Below are positions 31,473-40,285 of a DNA stretch of 64,000 bases, piece after piece. A program made the translations under genes and the position numbers. This DNA comes from Streptomyces paludis (GTDB taxonomy: Bacteria > Actinomycetota > Actinomycetes > Streptomycetales > Streptomycetaceae). Location: NCBI RefSeq assembly GCF_003344965.1, contig NZ_CP031194.1, positions 5,394,001-5,458,000 of the forward strand. Reading direction: 5' to 3'. The number at the start of each line of letters is the position of its first letter. Positions within the stretch are counted from its first letter, which is position 1. The notes below the pieces were generated by a model. The model saw nothing but the letters and a program-made list of their open reading frames with translations. It did not search any database and was not told where the DNA came from.

Positions 31473-33607
31473 CCGACGGGCCCGGTGGGGGCGTCGGTGG
31501 CGTCGGGGGCGCACCGAGCGACAGTGTGCGCGCCCTCGTGGACCTCGTCATGGCGGCGACCGTGCGCATCCATGGCGCGGAGCGCGGGTATGCCCCTGAT
31601 GAGCCGGGCGGAAGCTTCCTGGGGAGCGGCTTCTTCATCGCCCCGAGCTGGGTTCTCACATGCGCGCACGTGGCGATGCGGGGGGAGGGGCGGGAAGTGA
31701 CGGTGGTCTTCGAAACCGGCCCCACGAGCGGCCTCACCTCGGTCACCGGCACCGTCGTCGCCGCCCTTCCCGAAGCGGCCGCGGTCGCTGCGGGTACGGG
31801 CATCCGTGGCGGCTGGCCCGCGCCCGATCTCGCCCTCGTCCGCCTCCGCCGCCCCGTCGAGCACGCCTGTGTGTACGTCGCCGAGCGCCCCGCCTCCTTC
31901 TTCGCCGGGGGTACGGTCCTCTACTCCGGCTGGACCGAGGTCGGCGGCCGGATCAAGCGGCTGACCGGAAGGTGCTCCGTCCAGGGCACCGTCGGCGGCT
32001 GGGCCGACCCCGACGAGCAGCTGCGCCTCGGCGGGGACGTGCTGCCGCCCGGGATCTCCGGCGGGCCGACCGTCGACCTCGCGCGCGGCGAGGTGGTCGG
32101 GGTCCTCAAGTCGCAGCTCGTCGGCGCGATGGGCGGCACCTCGATCTCCATCGACCGGCTGCGCTCCCTCCCGGTGCCGGCCGCCATGGCCGGGGCCGAG
32201 TCCGACGACGACTACCAGGCCGTCTGCCACGCCCACGACCGCTACCACGCCGACCAGCACGCCAGCCGCGTGACCGCCGGGCCGACCTGGGCCGATGTGC
32301 AGGACGGCCTCGGCGCCGGGGCCGGCCGCGCGCTCAGCCCGCAGCAGCGCATCACCCTGCTCGGCCGGCTCGCCGAGCTGCCGCCGCCGGTCTCCACACA
32401 CAGCCTGCTCGACCTGCTGGCCCGGCTGCCCGGTATGCGCGGGGGCGACCGCTACCCGGCGCCGCGCGGCTGGCGCGACGGGCTCGGCGCGCTGTACGGG
32501 ACGCAGACGCGCGGTGACGAGGCCGCCCTCAGGCTCGTGCTGAGCTACTGCATGAGCGTCATCGCCGCCGAACGCCCCTACGTCACACCGTCCACGGCCC
32601 GCGCCGAGGAGAACCTCTGGGAGTGGGTCAACGGCATCGCCGACGACCGCCTCCCCCGCGACTTCCGCCAGGAGATCTTCCGGCTCTGGGCGGCGGCGCG
32701 CCGCCGTACGGACCGGGAGCAGCGGCGCGCCTCCCCGGCGTACGGCGAGCGGCCCAGGGAGGGGGAGCGCCCCTTCGTCCTGCTGGAGCTGGAGCCGCGC
32801 GGCTGGGAGCGGGACAGCTACGACTGGCGGGTCGGCGTCGCCCGGTACACCGGCGAGGTGGTGCCGGTCGGCGAGGACAGCCGGGGCACCCCCGGCCACG
32901 CGCTGCCCGTACGCCTCGGCCCTTCGCTGACCGAGGCGTTCCGGCGGTGCGACGAGCCGGACAATCCGGCGGTGCTGCAAGTCGCCGTCGTACGGGCCCG
33001 GTTGGGCCTGGCGGTGGACGGCTGGCGGCTGTCGCCCGACGAGCCGCCGCTGGGCGCCGTCCGGCCCGTGCTCGTCCGCCCCTCCGACCAGGAGCCGCCG
33101 CCGACGGAGGGCGAGGCGCGCGAGCACCGGGCCCGCTGGGACCGGGCGCTGACGGTCGCGGTGCGGGCCGAGATCCTCGACTGCGAGGAGGGGCTGCGGA
33201 TACCCGTACCGGCGGGGGAGTATCTGCGCTCCCTGGCGTACGAGACGGTGCCCGTGCTCTGCCGGTACGCGGACGGATCCGGGGAGCCGGAGGCCGCCGG
33301 GGACCCGGGGGCCGTGGCGGAGACCGCGGCCGGGCTGGCCCGGCTGGCGTGCGGCGGCTTCCACATCGCCCTGCTGCGGCGCGGCAAGGACCGCCCGGAG
33401 ATCGTCTGCGCGGACTTCCACCGGCGGGCCGTCGCCACCGTCGCGGAGGCGGGCACCGCCGACCGGCTGCCGTACACCGTGCTGGCCCTGCGGCGGGGCG
33501 TGTGGGCGGGCCGTACGGAGACCTACTGGTCGGACGGCATCGCCCTGTTCTACGACGATCCCACCCGGCCGCTGCCCGGATTCGGCCAGTTGCTGGAGGC
33601 GCCATGA
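31469..33607 (+). CDS. Trypsin-like protease with VMAP-type C-terminal domain
   Basis: A 712-residue multidomain protein. Residues 20-230 form a trypsin-like domain with an intact triad: His67 (L-T-C-A-H-V-A), Asp120 (A-P-D-L-A-L-V-R-L) and Ser197 (P-P-G-I-S-G-G-P-T). A helical middle part follows (about 240-350: Q-Q-R-I-T-L-L-G-R-L-A-E-L-P). The C-terminal 330 residues resemble the vWA-MoxR-associated protein (VMAP) domain: W-V-N-G-I-A-D-D-R-L-P-R, then L-D-C-E-E-G-L-R-I-P-V-P and R-R-G-V-W-A-G. No signal peptide is seen, so the protease is cytoplasmic. Such proteins are thought to be proteolytic effectors of ternary conflict systems, gated by the ATPase and vWA partners encoded next. Confidence 0.85.
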   Translation: MTDGPGGGVGGVGGAPSDSVRALVDLVMAATVRIHGAERGYAPDEPGGSFLGSGFFIAPSWVLTCAHVAMRGEGREVTVVFETGPTSGLTSVTGTVVAALPEAAAVAAGTGIRGGWPAPDLALVRLRRPVEHACVYVAERPASFFAGGTVLYSGWTEVGGRIKRLTGRCSVQGTVGGWADPDEQLRLGGDVLPPGISGGPTVDLARGEVVGVLKSQLVGAMGGTSISIDRLRSLPVPAAMAGAESDDDYQAVCHAHDRYHADQHASRVTAGPTWADVQDGLGAGAGRALSPQQRITLLGRLAELPPPVSTHSLLDLLARLPGMRGGDRYPAPRGWRDGLGALYGTQTRGDEAALRLVLSYCMSVIAAERPYVTPSTARAEENLWEWVNGIADDRLPRDFRQEIFRLWAAARRRTDREQRRASPAYGERPREGERPFVLLELEPRGWERDSYDWRVGVARYTGEVVPVGEDSRGTPGHALPVRLGPSLTEAFRRCDEPDNPAVLQVAVVRARLGLAVDGWRLSPDEPPLGAVRPVLVRPSDQEPPPTEGEAREHRARWDRALTVAVRAEILDCEEGLRIPVPAGEYLRSLAYETVPVLCRYADGSGEPEAAGDPGAVAETAAGLARLACGGFHIALLRRGKDRPEIVCADFHRRAVATVAEAGTADRLPYTVLALRRGVWAGRTETYWSDGIALFYDDPTRPLPGFGQLLEAP

Positions 33608-33695
33608 CCGGGCCGGGGCCGTTCGGGCGGCCGAGTCGCGCACCAGCTTCTTACGGGCCCATGTCAGGTCGACCTAGGACGACGGGGAACACGCC

Positions 33696-34748
33696 ATGAG
33701 TGAATCCAGCGAGTGGCTCATCTACCGGGGCGCGGGCGAACCCCACGGCGGCATCGGCCAGTTGCCCCCGCCGCCGCCCTGGCGCGACTTCGGCGGCCGG
33801 GGCGGTACGGACAGCCCCGGTGACGGTGGCGACGGCTCCGCCGACCGGCGGCTCGGCGGCTACCGGCACGAGGCCGAACTCCACCGGCCCGGCGCCGAGG
33901 AGCTGGAGATGATCAACGCGGCGCTTTATCTGCGCCGGCCCCTCCTCGTCACCGGCAGCCCCGGCGCCGGCAAGAGCACCCTCGCCCACTCCGTCGCGCA
34001 CGAGCTGGGGCTCGGCCGGGTGCTGCGCTGGCCCATCGTCAGCCGGTCGGCGCTCCAGGACGGGCTGTACCACTACGACGCGATCGCCCGCCTCCAGGAC
34101 GTCCAGCTCGCCGCGCACCGGTACGGCGCGGACGGCGCGGCCTCCGCGGACGGCGCGGGCCGTATCGATCCCTCCGGTGATATCGGCAGCTACATCCGGC
34201 TCGGCCCGCTGGGCACCGCGCTGCTCCCCTCCGACCGGCCGCGCGTGCTGCTCATCGACGAGCTGGACAAGAGCGACATCGATCTCCCGAACGACCTCCT
34301 GAACGTCCTGGAGGAGGGCGAGTTCGGCATTCCGGAGCTGGAGCGGATCGCCGACCGGCTGCCCGGCGGCGAGGCCGAGGTGCTCGACCACGACGGCCGG
34401 AAGGTCCGGATCAAGGGAGGCAGGGTGCAGTGCCGCGCCTTCCCCTTCGTCGTCCTCACCAGCAACGGCGAGCGCGACTTCCCGGCGCCCCTGATGCGCC
34501 GCTGTATCCATCTGGAGCTGGGCCGCCCCGACCACCAGCGGCTGGCGACCTTCGTACGGGCCCACCTCGGTGATGAGGCCGCGCGTGCCGGTGACGATCT
34601 CATCGCGCACTTCCTGGAGCGCTCGCGCAGCGAACTGATCTCCACCGACCAGCTGCTGAACGCGATCTACCTCACCGACGCCGCCGCCCCCGCGGGCCGG
34701 GAACGCCTCGCCGACCTGCTCATCCAGCGACTCGACCGGCCGAGGTGA
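33696..34748 (+). CDS. MoxR-type AAA ATPase
   Basis: A 350-residue AAA+ ATPase. Walker A G-S-P-G-A-G-K-S spans residues 87-94 and Walker B L-L-I-D-E 185-189, followed by L-T-S-N-G-E-R-D-F-P (sensor 1) and F-P-A-P-L-M-R-R-C (arginine finger region). A Pro/Gly-rich N-terminal 60 residues precede the core. It lies 88 bp after the protease gene and 7 bp before the vWA-like gene. In vWA-MoxR-VMAP systems the MoxR ATPase remodels the vWA and VMAP proteins, giving an ATP-dependent switch. That role here is inferred from order and family. Confidence 0.9.
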   Translation: MSESSEWLIYRGAGEPHGGIGQLPPPPPWRDFGGRGGTDSPGDGGDGSADRRLGGYRHEAELHRPGAEELEMINAALYLRRPLLVTGSPGAGKSTLAHSVAHELGLGRVLRWPIVSRSALQDGLYHYDAIARLQDVQLAAHRYGADGAASADGAGRIDPSGDIGSYIRLGPLGTALLPSDRPRVLLIDELDKSDIDLPNDLLNVLEEGEFGIPELERIADRLPGGEAEVLDHDGRKVRIKGGRVQCRAFPFVVLTSNGERDFPAPLMRRCIHLELGRPDHQRLATFVRAHLGDEAARAGDDLIAHFLERSRSELISTDQLLNAIYLTDAAAPAGRERLADLLIQRLDRPR

Positions 34749-34755
34749 CGCCCTG

Positions 34756-37700
34756 ATGGCCGCCGACGGTACGGAGCCGATCCCGCCCCGGTCCCACCCC
34801 CGAGCCCCGGCCCCGGCCCCTTCCGCGGCCCCGGCCCAGGCCCCGCCGTACGACGGTGCCCTGTTGGCCGCCCTCGTCGCGCGGCTGCGCGGCGCCGGGC
34901 TCGACCCCGACGCCGAACAGCTCTGCGACGCCCTGTGGCTGGCCCGCTGGACGGGGCGCGGCCGGGAGCCGACGGAGGATGGCAGCGCGGGCGTGGGCGG
35001 TGGCGGGACAGACGCCGACCCGGGCGCGGGCGATGTGCCCGGGGCGGTGAGCGGCCCCGGCGCGACGGGCGGCGGCCCTCACACCGGAGCCGGTGATCTC
35101 GCCACCCCTGGTGACCCCGACCGCACCCCCCGCGCCGACCCCCGGATCGCCCTCTACCCCGCGCCGCGCGGCGGCGCCCGGAGCGCGCCGAGGGGCGCCG
35201 GCCCAGACGGGGTCGTGCTGGGGGTGCCATTGGCCCCGGCGCTTCCCGCGCCGCTCGAACTCCAGCGGGCGCTCCGGCCGCTCCAGCGATACCGGCCGGC
35301 CGCGCCGCCGTCGCGCCGTACTCTTGACGAGGTGGCGACCGTAGAGCTGAGCGCCCGTGCCGGCGGGCTGATCATCCCGGTGTTCCGAGGGGTCTCACGG
35401 GCGGACGCGACGCTTCAATGCGTACTCGACGCGTCGTCCTCGATGCGTGTGTGGGAGCGACTTTTCGCCGAACTCCAGCAAATATTCGGACAGTTGGGTG
35501 CCTTCCGTGATGTGCAGGTGCGCTATCTGCACCAGGGGCCGGACGGCGCGCCCGCCGTCAGCGCGAGCCCCGATCCGGCCGCCGCGCCGCTCAGCTCCGC
35601 CGACCGGCTGAGCGACCCGACCGGCCGCCGGGTCACCGTCGTCGTCAGCGACTGCGCGGGCCCCCTCTGGCACAGCGGACGCGCCCACCGGCTGCTCCAC
35701 CAGCTCGGCCGCCAGGCGCCCGTGGCCGTCCTCCAGCCCCTGCCGCAGCGCATGTGGAACCGGACGGGACTGCCCGTCACCTACGGTGTCCTCTCCCGGG
35801 GCGAGGGGCCCGGCGGCGCCGCCGTACTGAAGGTCGGCGGCGACGCGGCCACCGCGCCCGCCGCCGAACCGGGGGCGCTCGCCGTCCCCGTACTGCCGCC
35901 GGTCGCGGGCGCCCTCGGCGCCTGGGCGCGGCTGCTGTCGGGCACCGGCGCCGGGCGGATCTCCGGCGCGGTCGGCTGGGTACGGGCCGGCCATCCGCCG
36001 GCCGCGGCGCCGCGCCCCGGACCGGCGCTCTCCTCGCTCCAGCTCGTCAGCCGCTTCCGCTCGGCGGCCTCGCCGGTCGCCGGACAGCTCGCCGTCTATC
36101 TCGCGGCGGCCCCGCTCTATCTGCCGGTGATGCAGCTCGTCCAGCGCACGATGCTGCCCGACTCCGGGCCGTCCGAACTCGCGGAGGTGCTGCTCAGCGG
36201 GCTGGTCTCGCGCGACAAGAGCGGCGGCGCGGACGACGAGCCGTACTACGAGTTCGTGCCCGGCGTCCCCGAGGCGCTGCTCGGCGCGCTCGGCCGCGAC
36301 GAGGCGATGCTCGTCCTCAAACACTGCTCCGAGTACATAGAGCAGCGCTTCGGCCGCGGCGGCCCCAACTTCCCCGCCCTGGCGCTCGCGCAGCTCGGCG
36401 ACGCCGGGCACGGACCGGCCCACCGGAGCGCGGGCCGCGTGGCACTCGACGGCTTCGACGCGGACGCCGATGCCGACGCCGACAGCGAAGACGGTGAGGG
36501 AGACGGAGGCGCGGGCGGGGACGCGTACGGCGGCTCCCGGTACGGCGCGCACCGCGTCCCGCACCCCTTCGCCGAGGTCGCCGCGCGCGTCCTCGGGCTC
36601 TTCGAGCCGACGACGGAGCCCCTGCCGTCCGGCCGCGGCGAACCCGCCGTCAGCGCCACGGTCGCGAGCGCCCGCGAGCTGGTGCGCCGGTTCGAGTCGG
36701 ACAACATGGTGCAGTATCTGCTGGACGCCGTACGGCTGTTGCGGGACGCCACCGGGAGCGAGCCGCCCGGCGGCTTCGACGCCACGCTCCGGGCGGAGCT
36801 GGCCCGCTGTCTGCTGCGGCTCTGGGAGGTCCAGGGCGGCGGCGAACTCCTCGCCGAGGCCGAGCGCGCCGCCGAACAGGCCGTCGCGCACCCCGGCGCC
36901 GTACGCGAACGGGCCGTCCTCGCCCAGGTGTTGCACGCCTCCGCCGACGACCGGCGCCGGCGCGGCGACCGGCGCGGCGCCCTGGAGCTGCTGCGCCGCG
37001 CCGACCGGCAGTACGCGGTGGCCTGCGCGGCGCACGGCCTCGCGCCCGCCGACGCGCTGCGGCTCACCCTGGAGCGGGTACGGGCGCTGGAGACGCAGTG
37101 GCGGCTCGGCGGTGACAGCGCGCTGCTCCAGAGCGCCATCGGCATGCTGGAGGCGTTCGCGGACGGCTGGCCCGACCAGGGCCACCGCCCCGCCGGGCTG
37201 CCGCTCGCCCACGGCCGGACCCTGCTGCGGCTCTCCGGCGCGACCGGCGACCCCGAACAGGCTCAGCTGTACGCGGAACAGGCCGCCCGCTCGCTCCGTA
37301 CGGCGCTGACCCCCGGTGGCCACACCGTCAGCAGCCAGGCCCGGATCCAGCTCGACCTGGTGGACGCCCTGCTGCGCTCCGGGGAGGGCCTCGACGAGGC
37401 GTCGACCCTGATCGACCAGTCGCTGGCGACCGTACGGGACGACCGGCTGACCGCCGCGCTGCGGACCCGGGCGGGCCGGCTGCGGATCGCGCGGTACGAG
37501 CGGGAGCGCGAGCGTACGGCGGACGGCACCGGCGGCGACCCGGGGGACCTGGAGGAGGCCGCCGAGTACTTCGGCCTCGCCGCCCACGGCACCGCCCGCG
37601 ACTCCCGCGCCCACGCCGACCTGCTCGCCGAGTGGGGCAGCGCGCTGCTGACCCGCGCGGAACTCCCCGACGGGGCGGCCTACACCGGCACGGCGGTCCG

Positions 37701-38226
37701 GGTGCTGCGCGACTGCCGTACGGAGACGGTGACGGGCACGGCGCGGCAGGCCGAGCGGCTGCTGATGCTGGGCCGGGCGCTGATGCTGCGGCACCGGGCC
37801 AACGACGACCGGGTGGACCTGCGGGAGGCCGAGCACCTCTTCCTGCTCGCCGCGCAGGAGGCGCGCGAGCCGCTGACCGCCGCCGCCTGCTGGCTGGAGC
37901 TGGGCCGCGCCCATCTCGCCGCCCTGCGCACCCTCCACCGCCCCGCCCGGCTGGACGACGCGGCGGGGGCGTTCCGCGAGGCGGCGGAGGCGGCCGGAAC
38001 GGCCGAAGCGGAGCTGGAGAATCCGCGACAGCTGCTGGAAGCCGTGCGGTTGAGTGCTGAGGCCCACCACTGGCGGGGTATGACCTATGAGGAGGCGGGC
38101 CGCCCCCGGGCCGCGCGCGAGGCGTACCGGGCGGCCCGTACGGAGTGGCGCCGGCTGCCGGACGGCGGCGGCGAGGCGGCCCGGCCGACCGCGGACCGCC
38201 TGGCCGAGCTGGAGAGCGGGCGCTGA
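34756..38226 (+). CDS. SAV_2336-type / vWA-like domain protein with TPR array
   Basis: A 1,156-residue protein. The first 170 residues are disordered and rich in Pro, Ala and Gly. Residues about 175-420 form the SAV_2336-type domain with vWA-like character: A-T-L-Q-C-V-L-D-A-S-S-S-M-R-V-W (a D-x-S-x-S metal-site pattern), then V-T-V-V-V-S-D-C-A-G. A hydrophobic helical part (about 430-560) and an acidic D-A-D-A-D-A-D-S-E-D loop come next. From about 600 to the end are TPR-like helices (L-L-A-E-A-E-R-A-A-E-Q-A, L-Y-A-E-Q-A-A-R-S-L-R). It completes the protease/MoxR/vWA triad and may provide the switchable scaffold. Only 24 bp separate it from the peptide gene. Confidence 0.82.
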   Translation: MAADGTEPIPPRSHPRAPAPAPSAAPAQAPPYDGALLAALVARLRGAGLDPDAEQLCDALWLARWTGRGREPTEDGSAGVGGGGTDADPGAGDVPGAVSGPGATGGGPHTGAGDLATPGDPDRTPRADPRIALYPAPRGGARSAPRGAGPDGVVLGVPLAPALPAPLELQRALRPLQRYRPAAPPSRRTLDEVATVELSARAGGLIIPVFRGVSRADATLQCVLDASSSMRVWERLFAELQQIFGQLGAFRDVQVRYLHQGPDGAPAVSASPDPAAAPLSSADRLSDPTGRRVTVVVSDCAGPLWHSGRAHRLLHQLGRQAPVAVLQPLPQRMWNRTGLPVTYGVLSRGEGPGGAAVLKVGGDAATAPAAEPGALAVPVLPPVAGALGAWARLLSGTGAGRISGAVGWVRAGHPPAAAPRPGPALSSLQLVSRFRSAASPVAGQLAVYLAAAPLYLPVMQLVQRTMLPDSGPSELAEVLLSGLVSRDKSGGADDEPYYEFVPGVPEALLGALGRDEAMLVLKHCSEYIEQRFGRGGPNFPALALAQLGDAGHGPAHRSAGRVALDGFDADADADADSEDGEGDGGAGGDAYGGSRYGAHRVPHPFAEVAARVLGLFEPTTEPLPSGRGEPAVSATVASARELVRRFESDNMVQYLLDAVRLLRDATGSEPPGGFDATLRAELARCLLRLWEVQGGGELLAEAERAAEQAVAHPGAVRERAVLAQVLHASADDRRRRGDRRGALELLRRADRQYAVACAAHGLAPADALRLTLERVRALETQWRLGGDSALLQSAIGMLEAFADGWPDQGHRPAGLPLAHGRTLLRLSGATGDPEQAQLYAEQAARSLRTALTPGGHTVSSQARIQLDLVDALLRSGEGLDEASTLIDQSLATVRDDRLTAALRTRAGRLRIARYERERERTADGTGGDPGDLEEAAEYFGLAAHGTARDSRAHADLLAEWGSALLTRAELPDGAAYTGTAVRVLRDCRTETVTGTARQAERLLMLGRALMLRHRANDDRVDLREAEHLFLLAAQEAREPLTAAACWLELGRAHLAALRTLHRPARLDDAAGAFREAAEAAGTAEAELENPRQLLEAVRLSAEAHHWRGMTYEEAGRPRAAREAYRAARTEWRRLPDGGGEAARPTADRLAELESGR

Positions 38227-38250
38227 GGCGGGCAACGGGGAGGCGGCGTC

Positions 38251-38598
38251 ATGACCGACAGGGCACACGAGCCGGGACCGGGAACGGGACCGGGAACGGG
38301 GCACGCGTACGACGACGGCCGGGTCCCCGGCGAACCGCCGGACCGGCGGGACGCGCTCGAACCGCCGGGTCCGATGGGCCTGTTGGCCCCGGCGGACTCG
38401 CTGGACCTGACGGACCTGACGGACCCACCGGATCCCTCGGGGCCGCCCGGCCCGTCCGGTCTGCCCGATCTGCTGGGGCTCGACCTCGCCGCGCTGCGCA
38501 CCCTGGACCACCCGGTGCTCGCCGCCGTCGTCGCCGATCTGAGGGGCCGCGCGGAGCAGCCGCGCGAGATGCTCTGGGGGTTCAACAACGCTTTCTAG
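38251..38598 (+). CDS. FxsA-like precursor peptide with FNNAF C-terminus
   Basis: A 115-residue protein: a disordered Pro/Gly/Asp leader of about 75 residues, then the FxsA-type helical recognition region L-D-L-A-A-L-R-T-L-D-H-P-V-L-A-A-V-V and the end E-Q-P-R-E-M-L-W-G-F-N-N-A-F. In the FxSxx-COOH family the last five residues are F-x-S-x-x and are modified by the FxsB radical SAM enzyme. Here they are F111-N112-N113-A114-F115, with Asn for the name-giving Ser. GGGGAGG lies 7 nt before ATG 38251. It is probably the substrate of the maturase encoded at 41278 and the HExxH protein at 42729; a cyclophane joining Phe111 and Asn113 would be the expected type of product. This is inferred. Confidence 0.8.
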   Translation: MTDRAHEPGPGTGPGTGHAYDDGRVPGEPPDRRDALEPPGPMGLLAPADSLDLTDLTDPPDPSGPPGPSGLPDLLGLDLAALRTLDHPVLAAVVADLRGRAEQPREMLWGFNNAF

Positions 38599-38686
38599 CC
38601 AGCAGGTTCCGAATGGATTACGCCGTTGGCATGCGGGGTACGGATGGCTGAGCGCGTCCGTCCCGAGGCGAAAGGGCAGCCCCGTG

Positions 38687-38698
38687 GCCCCTAGGGGC
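38687..38698. other. Perfect GCCCCTAGGGGC palindrome in spacer
   Basis: A 12-bp palindrome in the 157-bp spacer between the precursor peptide gene and the membrane protein gene. It may be part of a weak terminator or attenuator, or a protein-binding site. Nothing else stands out in the spacer. Confidence 0.35.
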
Positions 38699-38755
38699 AG
38701 CAGGTCCGCCCCTCAGGTTCCTGACGCGCCTTTCCCCATGCCCTAACGTCGGTCC

Positions 38756-40183
38756 GTGAGCCTCTGGACTTCTCTTGAGCCCGCGTCCGCCATGGTGGAC
38801 CCCGGCGGTACGACCACAGTTCGGTTGCGGCTGCGCAACACCGGTGACGTCGTCGACGAGTACCGTTTCACCCCCGTGGGGGACCTCGCGCCGTTCATCA
38901 GAGTCGAACCCCCGGCCCTCCGGCTCTTCCCCGGCACCACCGGCGCGGTGGAGCTGACGATCGCCCCGCCCCGCAGCCCGGACGCGACCGCGGGGCCGAA
39001 CCCGTACGGGGTGCGGATCGTCCCGACGGAGTACCCGGAGGCGGCCGTTGTCCCCGAGGGCAACGTCACGATCACCGCGTTCACCGAGCTGCGCGCCGAG
39101 CTGGTCCCGCCGACCGTCAAGGGGCGGTTCCGGGGCCGGCCCCGGCTCGCCATCGACAACCTCGGCAACACCAAGATCACCGCCTCCCTCTCGGGCAGCG
39201 ACAACGGCGATCAGCTCTCGTACGAGATCAACCCCGCCAATGTGCAGATCGAGCCCGGCCGCGCCGCGTTCGTCGACGCGACGCTCCGGCCCCGGGAGAC
39301 CACCTGGTTCGGGCGGAAGCAGCAGCGGCCGTACACCCTGGGGGTGCAGCGCTCCGGGGAGCCCCGGCTCGACGTCGAGGGCACCTTCGTACAGCGGGGG
39401 GTGATGCCGCGCTGGCTCGCCACCGTGCTGGCCGGTGTTGTCGCGCTCGCGGTCGGCTTCGTGGTGCTGTGGATCGCCCACAACCCGCAGGTGCGCAGCC
39501 TGGCCCAGCCGCGGACCCAGTCGGTGGCCGCGAGCGCGCTGCCCTCGGAGCCGTTGGAGTCGGCCCCGGCGGCCCCGGCGCCGCCCTCCGAGCCGGCCGC
39601 CCCGCCCGTCGTGGAGAGCGTTCCCCCGCCGCCTTCGCCGTCCGCGGTCGAGAAGCAGTCGGACGGCGACGGTGGTGACAAGGAGAAGAAGGAGAAGGAG
39701 AAGGAGACCGAGAAGTCGGCGGAGCCGCAGGAGAACACCGCGGCGGTCGCCGTCAACAAGCTGAACGCCGAGCGGCCGGGCCGGCACATCTGCTACCGCG
39801 TCTATACGAGCGGCGCCTGGCAGAACCCGGTCTGCGACGGCGAGATGGCCGGCACGACCGACCAGGCCCTCCCCGTCGAGGGCATCAACATCGCCGTGTC
39901 CGGCATCGGCGTGGTGGGCGCCAACGGCTACCTCCGCGACTCCGGTTGGGAGCCGGAGTGGAAGCACGCCGACAACGGCATCGACCTGTACGTCGGGACC
40001 GTCGGCCAGGCGAAGCACCTGGGCGTCCTCGTGGCCGACGTGACCGCGGGGTCGATCTGCATCACCGCGCATGTCCACGACGAGGGCTGGCAGGAGACGG
40101 CGTGCTCCCAGCCGGGCGGCTATATCTCCCGGGGATCCGAGTCGAACGCGCTCTGGCTGGAAGCGATCAGGCTCACCGTGTGA
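38756..40183 (+). CDS. Membrane protein with Ig-like N-part and ChW-like C-part
   Basis: A 475-residue protein starting at GTG 38756. Residues 1-205 look like two Ig-like beta domains (V-D-P-G-G-T-T-T-V-R-L-R-L-R-N-T-G-D-V-V-D-E, then I-D-N-L-G-N-T-K-I-T-A). One TM helix follows (W-L-A-T-V-L-A-G-V-V-A-L-A-V-G-F, about 218-240), then a Pro-rich and a Lys/Glu linker. The last 130 residues hold repeats like the clostridial hydrophobic W (ChW) module: S-G-A-W-Q-N-P-V-C-D-G-E-M-A-G-T-T-D-Q-A and H-D-E-G-W-Q-E-T-A-C. With no signal peptide the Ig part should be inside and the ChW part outside. It may link an external ligand to the cytoplasmic system. Confidence 0.75.
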   Translation: MSLWTSLEPASAMVDPGGTTTVRLRLRNTGDVVDEYRFTPVGDLAPFIRVEPPALRLFPGTTGAVELTIAPPRSPDATAGPNPYGVRIVPTEYPEAAVVPEGNVTITAFTELRAELVPPTVKGRFRGRPRLAIDNLGNTKITASLSGSDNGDQLSYEINPANVQIEPGRAAFVDATLRPRETTWFGRKQQRPYTLGVQRSGEPRLDVEGTFVQRGVMPRWLATVLAGVVALAVGFVVLWIAHNPQVRSLAQPRTQSVAASALPSEPLESAPAAPAPPSEPAAPPVVESVPPPPSPSAVEKQSDGDGGDKEKKEKEKETEKSAEPQENTAAVAVNKLNAERPGRHICYRVYTSGAWQNPVCDGEMAGTTDQALPVEGINIAVSGIGVVGANGYLRDSGWEPEWKHADNGIDLYVGTVGQAKHLGVLVADVTAGSICITAHVHDEGWQETACSQPGGYISRGSESNALWLEAIRLTV

Positions 40184-40285
40184 CCGGGCGGCGCCGGTCC
40201 GCAGCGCTTGGGCGGGGACCGGCGTCGGCCCGTACTCGTACCCGTACCAGCACTCGTACCTGTTCTCGTACCCGCGCTTTATGGG

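Noticed and set aside
35395-38511. A 1,038-codon minus-strand frame across the vWA-like and precursor peptide genes
   Set aside because: It is the complement of genuine plus-strand genes, has no ribosome site and gives low-complexity sequence.
40184-40285. Short CTCGTACC repeats after the Ig/ChW protein gene as an attachment site or CRISPR-like array
   Set aside because: Units are only 8-16 bp, imperfect, without regular spacers, and no integrase or Cas gene is present.
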